A DNA stretch of 64,000 bases, from assembly GCA_963971535.1 (NCBI GenBank), contig OZ020589.1, forward strand, positions 86,193,796 to 86,257,795, given 5' to 3'. The position numbers and the translations under genes were made by a program. Source of the stretch: Notolepis coatsorum. Lineage: Eukaryota > Chordata > Actinopteri > Aulopiformes > Paralepididae. The notes beneath the pieces are model-generated. The model had not been told where the DNA came from. It ran no database searches and saw only the letters and a list, made by a program, of their open reading frames with translations. The first letter of the stretch is position 1, and every line of letters starts with the position of its first letter. Positions 38,218-48,132 of this stretch are shown in pieces.

Positions 38218-38336
38218 CTCACAGTAAATTTCACAGAGTAAATTTTACTCAAACTGAGTCAATTTGAGCCCAAGACGTGAGTAAAGTTTTACTCAGTTTG
38301 AGTAAAATGTACTCAGCGAAATTTACTGTATGGTGC
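38218..38336. mobile_element. Short palindromic MITE related to the right terminus of the 16-kb element
   Basis: Left arm CACAGTAAATTTCACAGAGT, AAATTTTACTCAAACTGAG; right arm is its near inverse, ending AGCGAAATTTACTGTA. The left arm resembles the inverted right terminus of the 16-kb transposon (CACAGGAAAATTCGCAGAGT, CAAATTTACTCAAATTGAG). It is either a MITE of the same family or the old left end of an inner 13-kb unit. Confidence 0.6.
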
Positions 38337-38435
38337 TTTTGTAATATTTTCTAATTGTAACACTCCTCATAATGCATGAGTTGTTGTGCCCTATATGTAT
38401 CATCTTAGTAACTGTTATTATTTATTTGCCATCAG

Positions 38436-41400
38436 ATGCAGGCTGTACGTGTTAAACACGTTGACCGGCAGAAATTCATCTGTTTTGAGGGCCAATTGAC
38501 CTTCACAACTTTTTTGGAGTGTGGTGAGTGAAACATTTTGCACAGCGTGCCGTTGGTTCTCAAAATGGCGTCCGCCTTGATAGTTAGGAACCAAATGGAC
38601 CCTTATTGGTCTGTAACTCTGACTGTGAACACATGGACCCCAACGTCCATTGTACACCGTCAAGAGTTAAATTAACATTGATTTTACAATATAAATTGGG
38701 GTCCCAAAGATACAAATGCCATTAAATGGGTGCCCTTGGAATTAAAATGGTTGAGAATCACTGCTAGAGCCGTACAAATATTGTCTTATGGGGGTCCATG
38801 GCACATCTTTTCAAATGGGGGGTCTGTGGGCTAATTGTCCATTTGGGGGGTCCTTGACATGAAATGTTTGAGAACCACTGCCCTATGCAACAACATACTG
38901 GGTATCAGTTTAGGCTTTCCCTGCATGTTAATTTAAGCTGTAGGCCTACAGTACAAAGCACAATCCATTTTATTTAGGATAGAGTGAACCAATCAATGTC
39001 TTACACCCCTTCCTGACAGGCAGTGACGCGAGCGAGCGTGATTGCGAAAATGATTAAAATGTATTCGTTTCAATCAGACTATCCTGACCTGCCACGAGCG
39101 ACAGCAAACTGAGCGGCGATGTCGTTCCCCCCTCAAATATTCGCTCGCTGTGTCTCTAGTTGAGCGATTACGCGGCCGAGTCACGCCCCTAAACACTTTT
39201 TATTGGTCAAGAATCGCAGGCTGCTTTGCCCCTGTGTGCTTCCAGGTAACACACACACAGACACACCCGGACACGCGCCGCCTCATATCAGGACAGTGTC
39301 GCGCACGATTTCGTCTCCAGTTCGCACGCTCGCTGCCTGTCAGGAACCGGTGTTAAGTATGTCAATTAAGGCTGTCAATCTTCCTCATATGATCACATTT
39401 TCAGTGGCTATTTTAATATCCCATTTTATGACATTTTAATTAATACAAATTAAATAAATTGCACAACAGATTTATCAATAAGCTTGTGCAATCTTGTTTT
39501 GTCTATAGTTGCCAAGAAATTTGAAATTCCTAGTACCTTGGACTTAAAGGTCTATGATGACTCAAACACTGAAGTCGACGACGAGGCGTTTCAATTTCTT
39601 CTAAAAAAACCAGACCTGGGTGTGTTGGAGATTTGTTCACCCCAAGACTCAAATCCTGAAGGTGAGTTGCTAACATGGAGCCTTATAGCCTCATCCATAC
39701 AGTCCTGGCTGCTTGAAGCCTTTTTACAACATTTCCGGGTTCCCGTTTTTTTCGCTCTGATTGGCCAGGTCATGTGACATGAGCGGCAATCGTGGGACGG
39801 CAAGTTTCTACACTGGTTAAGGGCACTCTTCGAAGTTGGTTAAGGTTAGAGTTTGTCTTAGAGCATGGCGATAGAACGCCAGGTAGTTTGCAGGCTGTTC
39901 GACGCGGAAATGGGCAAACACGCTATTGGGCGCACATGTCACATGACCTGGCCAATCAGAGCGCCGGAAACGCGGATGCGTTGTAAAAAGGCTACACGTG
40001 TCCTGGCTAACCTAAAATGTCACACAGGTACTGTGTATTTTTGTACTTTGAAATGATCTTTGTATATATGCCCAATGTAACGTGTGGATCCTTCCTAATC
40101 TAATGTGGTCTTTTTACATTACACTTGTCACAAACATTCCTATCTAATCACACTTATATGTCTACATGATTGTTAGATTCAGTGAGGACCTCTGCAAGCA
40201 ACTCCAGCAGCCAAAGCTCCGTTCTCAGCTCTGGTGCAGACAATGAGGGGGAGTCTGATGACACCATCATTTTGCAGTCTAGTCCTGTTCCAAGAAACGG
40301 TGCTGACCTGACTCGTATCACTCTGGTAAGCTTTGCATATGACTGTTTGAAATGGAGATGGTGACTCTGATAAAGGGGTAGCATGGGCATTGGGGATGGC
40401 CAAGTACAATTGGGGAGAAAATGGGGGGGGGGGGGTCATGGTTTACATTTGTCACCTTAACCCTTTCACTGCCGCACAACAGCAGGTTAACCCTTTCACT
40501 GCCGCACTACAGAAGGTTAACCCTTTCACTGCCGCACTACAGAAGGTTAACCCTTTACTATCACATACTGTACCACATACTGTATACCACATACTGTACC
40601 ACATACTGTACCACATACTGTACCACATACTGTATACAACATACTGTATACCACATACTGTACCACATACTGTACCACATACTGTACCACATACTGTATA
40701 CCACATACTGTACCACATACTGTATACCACATACTGTACCACATACTGTACCACATACTGTACCACATACTGTATACCACATACTGTACCACATACTGTA
40801 TACCACATACTGTACCACATACTGTACCACATACTGTACCACATACTGTACCACATACTGTACCACATACTGTATACCACATACTGTACCACATACTGTA
40901 CCACATACTGTACCACATACTGTAACACATACTGTACCACATACTGTACCACATACTGTACCACATACTGTATACCACATACTGTACCACATACTGTACC
41001 ACATACTGCACCACATACTGTATACCACATACTGTACCACATACTGTATACCACATACTGTACCACATACTGTATACCACATACTGTACCACATACTGTA
41101 TACCACATACTGTACCACATACTGTACCACATACTGTATACCACATACTGTACCACATACTGTACCACATACTGTACCACATACTGTACCACATACTGTA
41201 CCACATACTGTACCACATACTGTATACCACATACTGTACCACATACTGTATACCACATACTATACCACATACTGTATACCACATACTGGTACTAGTGTGG
41301 CAGTGAAAGGGTTAAATATACTTGGCCACCAAATGACTGTCTATCCATGTGTGTCCTCCCCCCCCCCCCTTTTTACTCCCGCTTAGATGACTGAAAAGAT

Positions 41401-43325
41401 TCTGAGGGACACAGCTGGAGGAGAGAGGATCATTGCCGATTATGCTCGGACGAAAACCCTAACGGATACCAGAAGACGCGACATGGTGAAGATATTGGTT
41501 GCGCACATGGCAAAAGAGCATGGGTAATTATGTTATCTAAACATTACGCACCCAATACACATTTTTGGTTTTTACTAAGATCCTCCTTTTTGCAGAATTG
41601 GTAAATGATAAATGGTTATCCAAAGCGCTTTACATAGATTGTGCAGAAGGCATTGGCACAGCAATACTTTTGTTTGGATCTCATACTTGTGTATGTGTGC
41701 ACTGTAGGACGAGTCCTTCAAGGCGTGTTAAAGAAGACTACGCAAAGGGCATCACTGCCTTATTCCCATACCTGGCCGATCCCCAGGGCAATTTGGGATA
41801 TGTAAGTACATCAGGGAAAAGTGCAGAGAGACATTTCATCGGCGACTCAGTGCATGTGTGTTCCTGTGCGTCGCCCATCTTGCGTGTGTGTTAAAACTGC
41901 ATGACAAATAAAGACTTCTAGTCTAACAATTATTATGTTTATAGGTCATTCTTGTTATATAATTTCTAGGGATGTTCGATATTGGCTTTTTTTTACCAAT
42001 ATCCGATATACCGATATTGTCCAACTCTTTAATTTCCAATACCGATATCAACCGATACCGATATATGCAGGGTTTCTCCCCCCCCCCCCCCCCAAAAGGA
42101 ATAATTTCAGGTAATTAACATTAGGCTACATATCTCTTGTCGTGGAATTAACACAACATTATGCATAACATTATCCAATCACATGCATGGTACATAAAAC
42201 ACCAACCCCATTACTCCTCACTTCTCTGGAATTGCTTAAAAGGGCTGTGCGGAGTACGATTTCAACTAAATATTTGTTAACATTTCTGTATGCTGACCAT
42301 TTCTCCTAACCTCAACAATTTAAGAACCACAGATGTCCTACCTGTTGACCTTGATTTTAGCAATTCTTCAGAGAAGGGCATGTGTTAAGTTTTAAGGAGA
42401 GAAATAAACACATTTACACATGCCCATTTAAACCAAATAATTTTTTTTTTTTCTCTTTACTTCTTGTGTTTTAGGAGCAGTATTACAATCCAGTAGATGG
42501 GAGTGGGTTTCTGGCATGGAGGGTGAAATCACTTCAAAAGATAGCATCAGAGGGACAAAAGAAGAGCCGTAATGTTCAGCCACTGATCGGTATGTAATTT
42601 AGATTGTCCCAGTCCACTGTTTATCTAGCAACTGTGAAGATGGATCATTATAGTAAATGCATATCACTGGAAAGTATTGCAGCAGTATGTGTGGTTTCTA
42701 CACTGTTACAGGTGGTCCAAGTTCTGGCGACAGAGCCCCCTTCTCTGAGGAAAACCAGCTAACCACAGACACCCAGTTTCGTGAGGCCAGTGCACTGATG
42801 AAGCATACAACTGATGAAGCAATCATCAAGGAGAAGATGAAACAGACCTTCACCCATCGCCAAGAAATGATGCATGACCCAATCAAGTCCTCTGAAATAT
42901 TCACCACCTTTCCACGATTCCTAGACATCACAGGAATGGTATGTGGCTTGCATTAAAGTCTAACTGAAATAAAAAATGACCTTTTTAAACAATTTTGATC
43001 ACATCCCTGGTCATAGGGTGAACCTATTTAATAGGGCTGTCCCTGACTAAGGATTTGGATGGTCGACTAGGATTGTTAAAAAAAAAAAAAAAAAACGTTT
43101 TTTTTTTTTTTTTTTTTTATCATTCCATTTGGGCTGTGGGGGGTGCTTAATGTCTGAAGGAGTCAACTGAAGGCTTCTTGTCCTCTGCAAAAGCATACAA
43201 TTGGTCCACTGATGAAATCCTCTTTCAGTGCCTCTGTGCCTGTTTTCGTAGGCAGTTAGCCTCTGGTATGCCTGCCATTAGCGTTAGCCACGCTTCTATG
43301 CCTCTTTTCTTTTGAAAAAAATTAT

Positions 43326-43356
<31 letters not shown>

Positions 43357-45413
43357 TTATAATATTATATTCGACTAAGAGGTTGGCCAGTCGACTACGG
43401 CCCCTTTCGACCGATTAGTCGACTAATCGATTAATAGGGGTCAGCCCTACTATTTAACAATGTATGACAAAAAAATTTCAACCATGTTTTATTCCATCTT
43501 GTCTGCAGATTGAGCAGGATTTCAGTCTGATGTTTGGTGATGACATCTCTGCAAAGTTCCTGGAGAAGTGGCCTACTTTCTGCAGGCAGAAAGTCCTTGA
43601 ACAAAGCCGTGGCCTCACCCAGACCGGCGACCTTCAAGACCTGCTTCAGAATGCTGAATCCACAACAGACACAATAGAACTGAACAATGGTATGCTTGAA
43701 TTAAAGGAATATAATAATGGAAGGGTGAATTGTTTTTTAAACAAATGGAAACACAGCTTTTAGTCAAATGTATTTCTGATTTTTTTTATTTAATTTTTTG
43801 TATTTTTAGCATGGGACAGTGAAATGTCCTCCCTCTTGCTTCTTGTCCACCTCCTGCCACCATCACCTCAGGGACGCAACAAGAGACCGGGAAAGCTCTC
43901 AGCCAGAGAAGCCATTGACTCCCTTGTGAAGTTCATAAAGGTAAGGTTACAGTTGCCTATATTATCGGCCGATATTGGCATTCAAATGTGATATAGGAAA
44001 ATATCGGTAAAAAAAAATTAATTATTCTTTTTACATTTCTATAACCAACTTTTATTTACCCAGGCAAGTAAGAACAAATTCTGTGTCAAAAGTATGCATA
44101 ATGTTATGTTAATTCCACAACAAGACATATGTAATGTTAATTACCTGAAATTATTCAGTTTTTTGGGGGGGAAACCCTGCATATATCGGTATCGGTTGAT
44201 ATTGGTATTGGAAATTAAGAGTTGGACAATATCGGTATATCGGTAAAAAAAGCCAATATCGAGCATCCCTAGTTACAGTTGAATTAAAGTATAAGAAGGA
44301 TCACTGTTCTGTCTAGGGGTGCACGATATTGATTTGTTGACCCCGATATCGATACCAATAACTTTCTGCTCCTCAAGGTCGATACCGATAACCGATATAT
44401 ATATTTATTGTACTATAATTATACATTTTTTTATGTATATTCCTGTAGTTTTGACCTAACCAGATTTATCATGACATGAGCGTTACTATATGAACAAAAC
44501 AAAGCCAAGAGAACAGTTTTGACTCTTCAAATAAAGTGACTATTTATTTTTCCAAATAAATATAATTTGAGTCGATCACAAAATTCACAATCCGTCAATG
44601 TCATTAACAATGTGTTTCCCTGAACAACTAAAAACCAACAGGTATTGTGCTTTGTCAGTAGGGATGCTGTTCACATTTGAACCGATACGGTACCGGTACC
44701 TGTGAATCGATACCGGTACCCAACGGTACCTTTTTCGGTACTTTAGTCTCTAAAAATGTAATCTACCTACCTCAGTTGTGAGAAGAAAAAAATCCAAACT
44801 TCAAATAACCACATTTTCGACCGTTTTTGGCTTGCCTTTGCCCCGACTGCTTTGTTGTTGAATCAAGTCAAATCCTAAATAAGCATATATAGTGCGTGTG
44901 AATGTTGACATGAAAAGAAAAAAGTAAAAAAAATATATATATTTTTTTTATTATCAGAGCTATCAATACTTTTATCGGGATGACGTCATAATTGCTGATA
45001 TCGGCCTGATAATTATCGTGCATCCCTGATATTGACCTGCATGATTGAAATCATGCAAAGACCACGGTTTGCAAACCGTGACTAATTTTAATAGCAAGAC
45101 TAATGAAGTTCTCTTGTCACAGACTGGGACCAGTATCCAGGGGCATTTGGACAGCATCACGGAGAGCCTTCAACCCTATCTGCTTGCTGTGGGGACCCAG
45201 AGGAGTGTGATTCACAAGTACTTCATTGTGATTGACAAACATGCAATCCCTTGTAAGTCACCAGACTCTCTTGCCTCTTTTGATGAGCTTTTCAAAGCTC
45301 ATTTTGTCTTTGGTACCTCATACAACCGGGATCTGGCCAATATGTACAACTTCTTGCAAACCGCCATTTACAAGATCGATGCTGCTACCACTAATTGTCA
45401 ACCCCAGGGTTAA
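38436..45413 (+). CDS. Ten-exon SAMD3-like protein (fish-expanded family), 521 codons
   Basis: Coding exons: 38436-38523, 39509-39661, 40177-40325, 41387-41523, 41708-41801, 42475-42589, 42712-42938, 43509-43689, 43810-43940, 45123-45413. All nine introns are GT-AG, and the phases join into one open frame. Residues 1-75 look like a ubiquitin-like CIDE-N/PB1-type fold (VAKKFEIPSTLDLKVYDDSN, TEVDDEAFQFLL, GVLEIC). A Ser/acid-rich linker follows (about 80-130), then the conserved family core: DMVKILVAHMAKEHG, FPYLADPQGNLGYEQYYNP, TFTHRQEMMHDP, FTTFPRFLDITGMIEQDFSL, LLLLVHLLPPSPQGRNKRPG, QPYLLAVGTQRSVIHKYFIV and LASFDELFKAHFVF. No SAM domain is visible; the name follows database habit for relatives and the function is unknown. 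One extra C in CCCC near 45402-45405 shifts the last codons, so the stop at 45411 comes ~10 residues before the frame's probable natural end at 45441. ATG 38436 sits beside a possible acceptor (CCATCAG), so an upstream exon may exist. Confidence 0.78.
38700..38998. other. Intron 1 segment with hAT-like end
   Basis: Ends near 38880 in GTTTGAGAACCACTG, a common fish/vertebrate hAT terminus (inverse of CAGTGGTTCTCAAAC). The opposite end is not clear; a degenerate version (GGTTGAGAATCACTG) is present near 38750. Confidence 0.45.
38999..39356. mobile_element. TIR-bounded MITE in intron 1 of the SAMD3-like gene
   Basis: Left end CTTACACCCCTTCCTGACAG then GCAGTGACGCGAGCGAGCGTG. Right end is its inverse: CGCACGCTCGCTGCCTGTCA then GGAACCGGTGTTAAG. 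No clean target duplication, so the superfamily is not assigned. Confidence 0.65.
39710..39999. mobile_element. hAT-type MITE in intron 2 (family shared with 57350-57725)
   Basis: Starts TGCTTGAAGCCTTTTTACAA and ends TTGTAAAAAGGCTACACGT, with exact 8-bp repeats GTCCTGGC at 39702-39709 and 40000-40007. Contains TTGGCCAGGTCATGTGACAT in inverted pairs. The inverted copy of this intron near 49960 lacks the element. Confidence 0.88.
40390..40437 (+). mobile_element. SINE 3' scrap
   Basis: GATGGCCAAGTACAATTGGG then GAGAAAATGGGGG is the 3' end of a tRNA-derived fish SINE of the kind seen at 53911-54395. Confidence 0.55.
40461..41311. mobile_element. piggyBac-type MITE filled with minisatellite (intron 3)
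   Basis: TTAA at 40457-40460 and 41312-41315. Ends CCCTTTCACTGCCGCAC and the inverse (GTGTGGCAGTGAAAGGG). The left end is repeated four times as a ~31-bp unit (40461-40557). The rest is a 12/17-bp array. Confidence 0.8.
40558..41290. repeat. 12/17-bp minisatellite, CATACTGTACCA units
   Basis: About 730 bp of CATACTGTACCA with frequent longer units CATACTGTATACCA. Every frame is open through it; not coding. It lies within intron 3 of the SAMD3-like gene. Confidence 0.95.
41812..41925 (+). mobile_element. SINE 3' tail fragment (intron 5)
   Basis: Shares GAAAAGTGCAGAGA, ACATTTCATCGGC, ACTCAGTGCATGTGTG and GCATGACAAATAAAG with the SINE at 9058-9425. Confidence 0.65.
41968..42130. mobile_element. 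hAT MITE end (intron 5), related to 43956-44271
   Basis: Begins TAGGGATGTTCGATATTGGC and continues with CCGATATACCGATATTGTCC and GATACCGATATATGCAGGG, then a C-run. It matches the reverse complement of 43956-44271. The far end is not identified. Confidence 0.65.
43032..43449. mobile_element. hAT-type MITE (418 bp, intron 7)
   Basis: Ends TAGGGCTGTCCCTGACTAAG and the inverse (AATAGGGGTCAGCCCTA), with exact 8-bp repeats CTATTTAA at 43024-43031 and 43450-43457. Interior has poly-A/T runs and GTCGACTA motifs. Confidence 0.88.
43956..44271. mobile_element. hAT-type MITE (intron 9)
   Basis: The right end is the inverse of TAGGGATGCTCGATATTGGC, and the left end has CGGCCGATATTGGC. The 10-bp repeat GTTACAGTTG (43946-43955, 44272-44281) includes the 8-bp target duplication. 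Its central part carries AACAAATTCTGTGTC and a TTATTTACCCAGGCAAG stretch. Confidence 0.78.
44316..45029. mobile_element. hAT-type element(s), degenerate (intron 9)
   Basis: Outer ends TAGGGGTGCACGATATTGAT and TTATCGTGCATCCCTGA are inverted, but no clean target duplication is visible. A second hAT-like start (TAGGGATGCTGTTCACATTT then GAACCGATACGGTACCGG) lies inside at 44660. Confidence 0.6.
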
Positions 45414-45454
45414 AGAGATGAGGGCTCGGATGCTGCACTGATTTCTTTTTTATA

Positions 45455-45590
45455 CTGAGAGGATATTTTATCTCGGGCCTCTGATGCTGCACAGACTTTT
45501 GATACTGAGAAGATATTTTATCTTGAGGCCTCTGATGCTGCACAGACTTTTGATACTGAGAAGATATTTTATCTTGAGGCCTCTGATGCT
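45455..45590 (+). repeat. 51-bp repeat (about 3 copies) between the SAMD3-like gene and the transposase ORF
   Basis: Unit GCCTCTGATGCTGCACAGAC, TTTTGATACTGAGAAGATAT, TTTATCTTGAG. The period of 51 bp is 17 codons, and the last two copies are open in the frame of the downstream transposase ORF. The first copy is diverged with a 1-bp deletion and an in-frame TGA. Confidence 0.85.
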
Positions 45591-45608
45591 CCAGTGTTTT
45601 TTGATAAG

Positions 45609-48041
45609 ATGTTGTGTTTCATTTGCAAAAACTCTCAGGCAAATGCCAATTCACTGATGAGGCACTTAAGGTTGATCCACGGACTTTGTTCAGGAAGGAC
45701 ACTTCGTCTTAAATGTGGTCAGCCTGGTTGTTTACATGTCTTTTGCACTTTTTCTGGGTTTCGAAAGCATCTTAAAGCACGTCATCAACCATGTGATGAT
45801 CCTGGTGAAGGCCGCTCTACAGCTGAACATTTAGCTGAAAGTTATGTTGATGACTTTCCATCAGGCAGTGCCCCTTCTGACCCAGTCCTTCCAGTCCTTC
45901 TTAATAATAGTCTTGTAGACAGCTGTGCTGCAACAGTAGCTGAACTTAAATTGGCAGGTGTAGGTGAAACAATAATCAACTCTTTGGTAACTTCAATGGA
46001 AGTGATTGTTGATGATATCCATAATCAAGCAAAACAATATGTGAAGCAGTGTCTATCTTTACAGGAACCTATCAAAAGTGAGGTTGAGTGTAAAATTGAT
46101 CAGTGTTATGAAGAAATTGAAAATCCCTTTTGTATCTTAAATTCTGAAACTAAAAGAAGGCAATATTTTACAGAGAAGTGGGGAAGGGTAGACCCAGTTG
46201 AATATGTCCTTGGTACAAGATTTGATACCCTGCGCAATCGGACTACTGGAACTTATGATCAGGCTGTTGTTACTGATAAATGTGTTTATATCCCAATTTT
46301 GAAAACATTAGACTTTATTTACAAACACCCTAATATAAAAGAGATGATGCAGAGTGATTCCAGTTTAAGAGAAGATCTTCTTAATGACTTGTGTGATGGA
46401 GAGTATTTCAAGAGTCATCCTCTATTTTCAAAACAGAAGCATGCAATTCAGGTGCAGCTTTTCTATGATGATTTTGAATGCGCGAATCCGTTGGGGAGTA
46501 AAAAGGGAATACATAAATTAGGAGCAATCTATTTCACCTTGCGTAATTTTTCTCCAAAGTACAACTCAATTCTGCTTAATATTCATTTGGTCGCTTTATT
46601 CCATGCCCAAGACATTAAAACACATGGCTTTTCTAAAATACTTGCTCCACTTGTGGAAGATATTAAAATACTGGAGAAGGATGGAATTAAGGTCCCATTG
46701 TATGATCAGCCAGTGTATGGAACTATTGTCCAAGTTACAGGTGACAACCTTGGTATTCACGGTTTGTTTGGTTTCGTAGAATCATTCAGTGCCAGATATT
46801 GTTGCCGCTTTTGTCTTGCTGAGAAAGAGGACTTTCAGACGGAATTCAAAGAAGATTCACCCAAGATAGTTATGCGAACTCAAGCACTTCATGCAGAACA
46901 CTGCCACACAATGGAGACTACTATTGGTCTTCCCTATGTGATGGGAGTTAAACGTTCTTGCATTCTAAATTCCTTGCAGTACTTCAATACATGTGACAAT
47001 TTCTCTGTCGATATTATGCATGATATCTTGGAGGGCGTGGCACAATATGAAATGAAACTGCTAATACTACACTTGATTAAAAACTACACAACATCAAAGG
47101 AAATAGACTTGAGAATTAAGAGCTTTAACTATGGTTACCTGGAACAAAACAACAAGCCACCTGCATTGAAGTTAGTAGAGACCTCAAATGACTTGGGGTT
47201 AAATGCAATCCAATCTTGGTGTTTACTTCGCAATCTACCACTTATCTTTGGAGACTTGGTTTGTCCAAATGATCAACACTGGTATTTGCTTCTGCTGTTG
47301 CTTCAAATAGCAGATATTGTATTTTCTCCCAGGTTATCAACTGGCATTACTATTTATTTAAAACACTTGATTGCAGAGCACCACGGGTTATTCAAGCATT
47401 TGTTTCCCAACAGGAGGCTACTACCAAAGCATCATTTTATGGTGCACTATCCTACATGTATTCGTAAAATTGGACCACTTTTGCATGTCTGGTGCATGCG
47501 CTATGAAGCGAAGCATAATTTCTTTAAAAAACAACTAAAAGGCTTCAAAAATATAACTAAAACGTTGGCAAAGAAACACCAAAGTCAAGTAGCATACAAT
47601 TGGCAGACATTTGATCCCAACAGACTGGTGCTTGGTCCAAGTAAAATGGTAGCATTAAATGTGATGGACAGAGGCTGTGAGATAGCGGAGACTGTTCAGG
47701 TACCAAGTGACACCAAGGTGTTAAATGTTAGATGGGCCAAACACCATGGAAATATGTATCGTCCAGGTTTAGTTGTTTGCCTTAAAGTTCTTAGTGAGGT
47801 TCCAGTTTTTCACAAAATCCACCGTGTTGTTCTTAAAGATGAGAGGTTACTGTTGTTTACATTTGCACTACAAACCGTGTCTCTGGATGACCATTTTTAT
47901 GCATTTAAAGTTGTGTGTACTACAGATGGACCTCATGTAGTTGATGTCAAAGAGCTTTTGTTTTACAAAGCATTCGATATACAGATGTCATACAGTGATG
48001 ACGATTCAAGCTCATTTATTGTTCCATACTGTTTCCTGTGA
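45609..48041 (+). CDS. TNP2/CACTA-type transposase-like protein with two C2H2 fingers (~810 aa)
   Basis: Predicted transposase that would cut and join the ends of the element it sits in. Residues from the first ATG: two C2H2-type fingers (CFICKN...RHLRLIH and CGQPGC...KHLKARH) within the first ~65, then a low-similarity linker. The core has FYDDFECANPLGSKKGIHKL, LHAEHCHT, QVTGDNLGIHGLFGFVESFS, CCRFCLAEKE, NFSVDIMHDILEGVAQYEMK, HHFMVHYPTCIRKIGPLLH and CMRYEAKHNFFKKQLKGF. Asp in FYDDF, Asp in VTGDN and Glu in RYEAK are candidate DDE residues by position (inferred). The frame is uninterrupted over 2.4 kb and AT-rich like its surroundings. It also stays open upstream of the ATG through the 51-bp repeats, so the true start, or an upstream exon, is uncertain. 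It lies 170-200 bp after the SAMD3-like gene on the same strand. Confidence 0.8.
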   Translation: MLCFICKNSQANANSLMRHLRLIHGLCSGRTLRLKCGQPGCLHVFCTFSGFRKHLKARHQPCDDPGEGRSTAEHLAESYVDDFPSGSAPSDPVLPVLLNNSLVDSCAATVAELKLAGVGETIINSLVTSMEVIVDDIHNQAKQYVKQCLSLQEPIKSEVECKIDQCYEEIENPFCILNSETKRRQYFTEKWGRVDPVEYVLGTRFDTLRNRTTGTYDQAVVTDKCVYIPILKTLDFIYKHPNIKEMMQSDSSLREDLLNDLCDGEYFKSHPLFSKQKHAIQVQLFYDDFECANPLGSKKGIHKLGAIYFTLRNFSPKYNSILLNIHLVALFHAQDIKTHGFSKILAPLVEDIKILEKDGIKVPLYDQPVYGTIVQVTGDNLGIHGLFGFVESFSARYCCRFCLAEKEDFQTEFKEDSPKIVMRTQALHAEHCHTMETTIGLPYVMGVKRSCILNSLQYFNTCDNFSVDIMHDILEGVAQYEMKLLILHLIKNYTTSKEIDLRIKSFNYGYLEQNNKPPALKLVETSNDLGLNAIQSWCLLRNLPLIFGDLVCPNDQHWYLLLLLLQIADIVFSPRLSTGITIYLKHLIAEHHGLFKHLFPNRRLLPKHHFMVHYPTCIRKIGPLLHVWCMRYEAKHNFFKKQLKGFKNITKTLAKKHQSQVAYNWQTFDPNRLVLGPSKMVALNVMDRGCEIAETVQVPSDTKVLNVRWAKHHGNMYRPGLVVCLKVLSEVPVFHKIHRVVLKDERLLLFTFALQTVSLDDHFYAFKVVCTTDGPHVVDVKELLFYKAFDIQMSYSDDDSSSFIVPYCFL

Positions 48042-48132
48042 TTTAAAAAAGGAAAAGAGAAAATCACTAAGCTCTTGAACTATTGCACTGGGGATGAACA
48101 CTATTAGTTTTCTTTTATTTCTTTGGGGTGAA

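Noticed and set aside
40390-41386. Long ORFs (over 300 codons) of TYC/HTV or WYS repeats on both strands
   Set aside because: They lie wholly in a 12/17-bp minisatellite inside an intron and are open in several frames at once.
44316-45029. Clean hAT with target duplication
   Set aside because: Inverted ends are present, but no matching 8-bp flanks were found, so only a degenerate element is claimed.
45232-45441. Separate small gene overlapping exon 10
   Set aside because: It is a different frame of exon 10; its last residues are the probable natural end of the SAMD3-like protein before the extra C.
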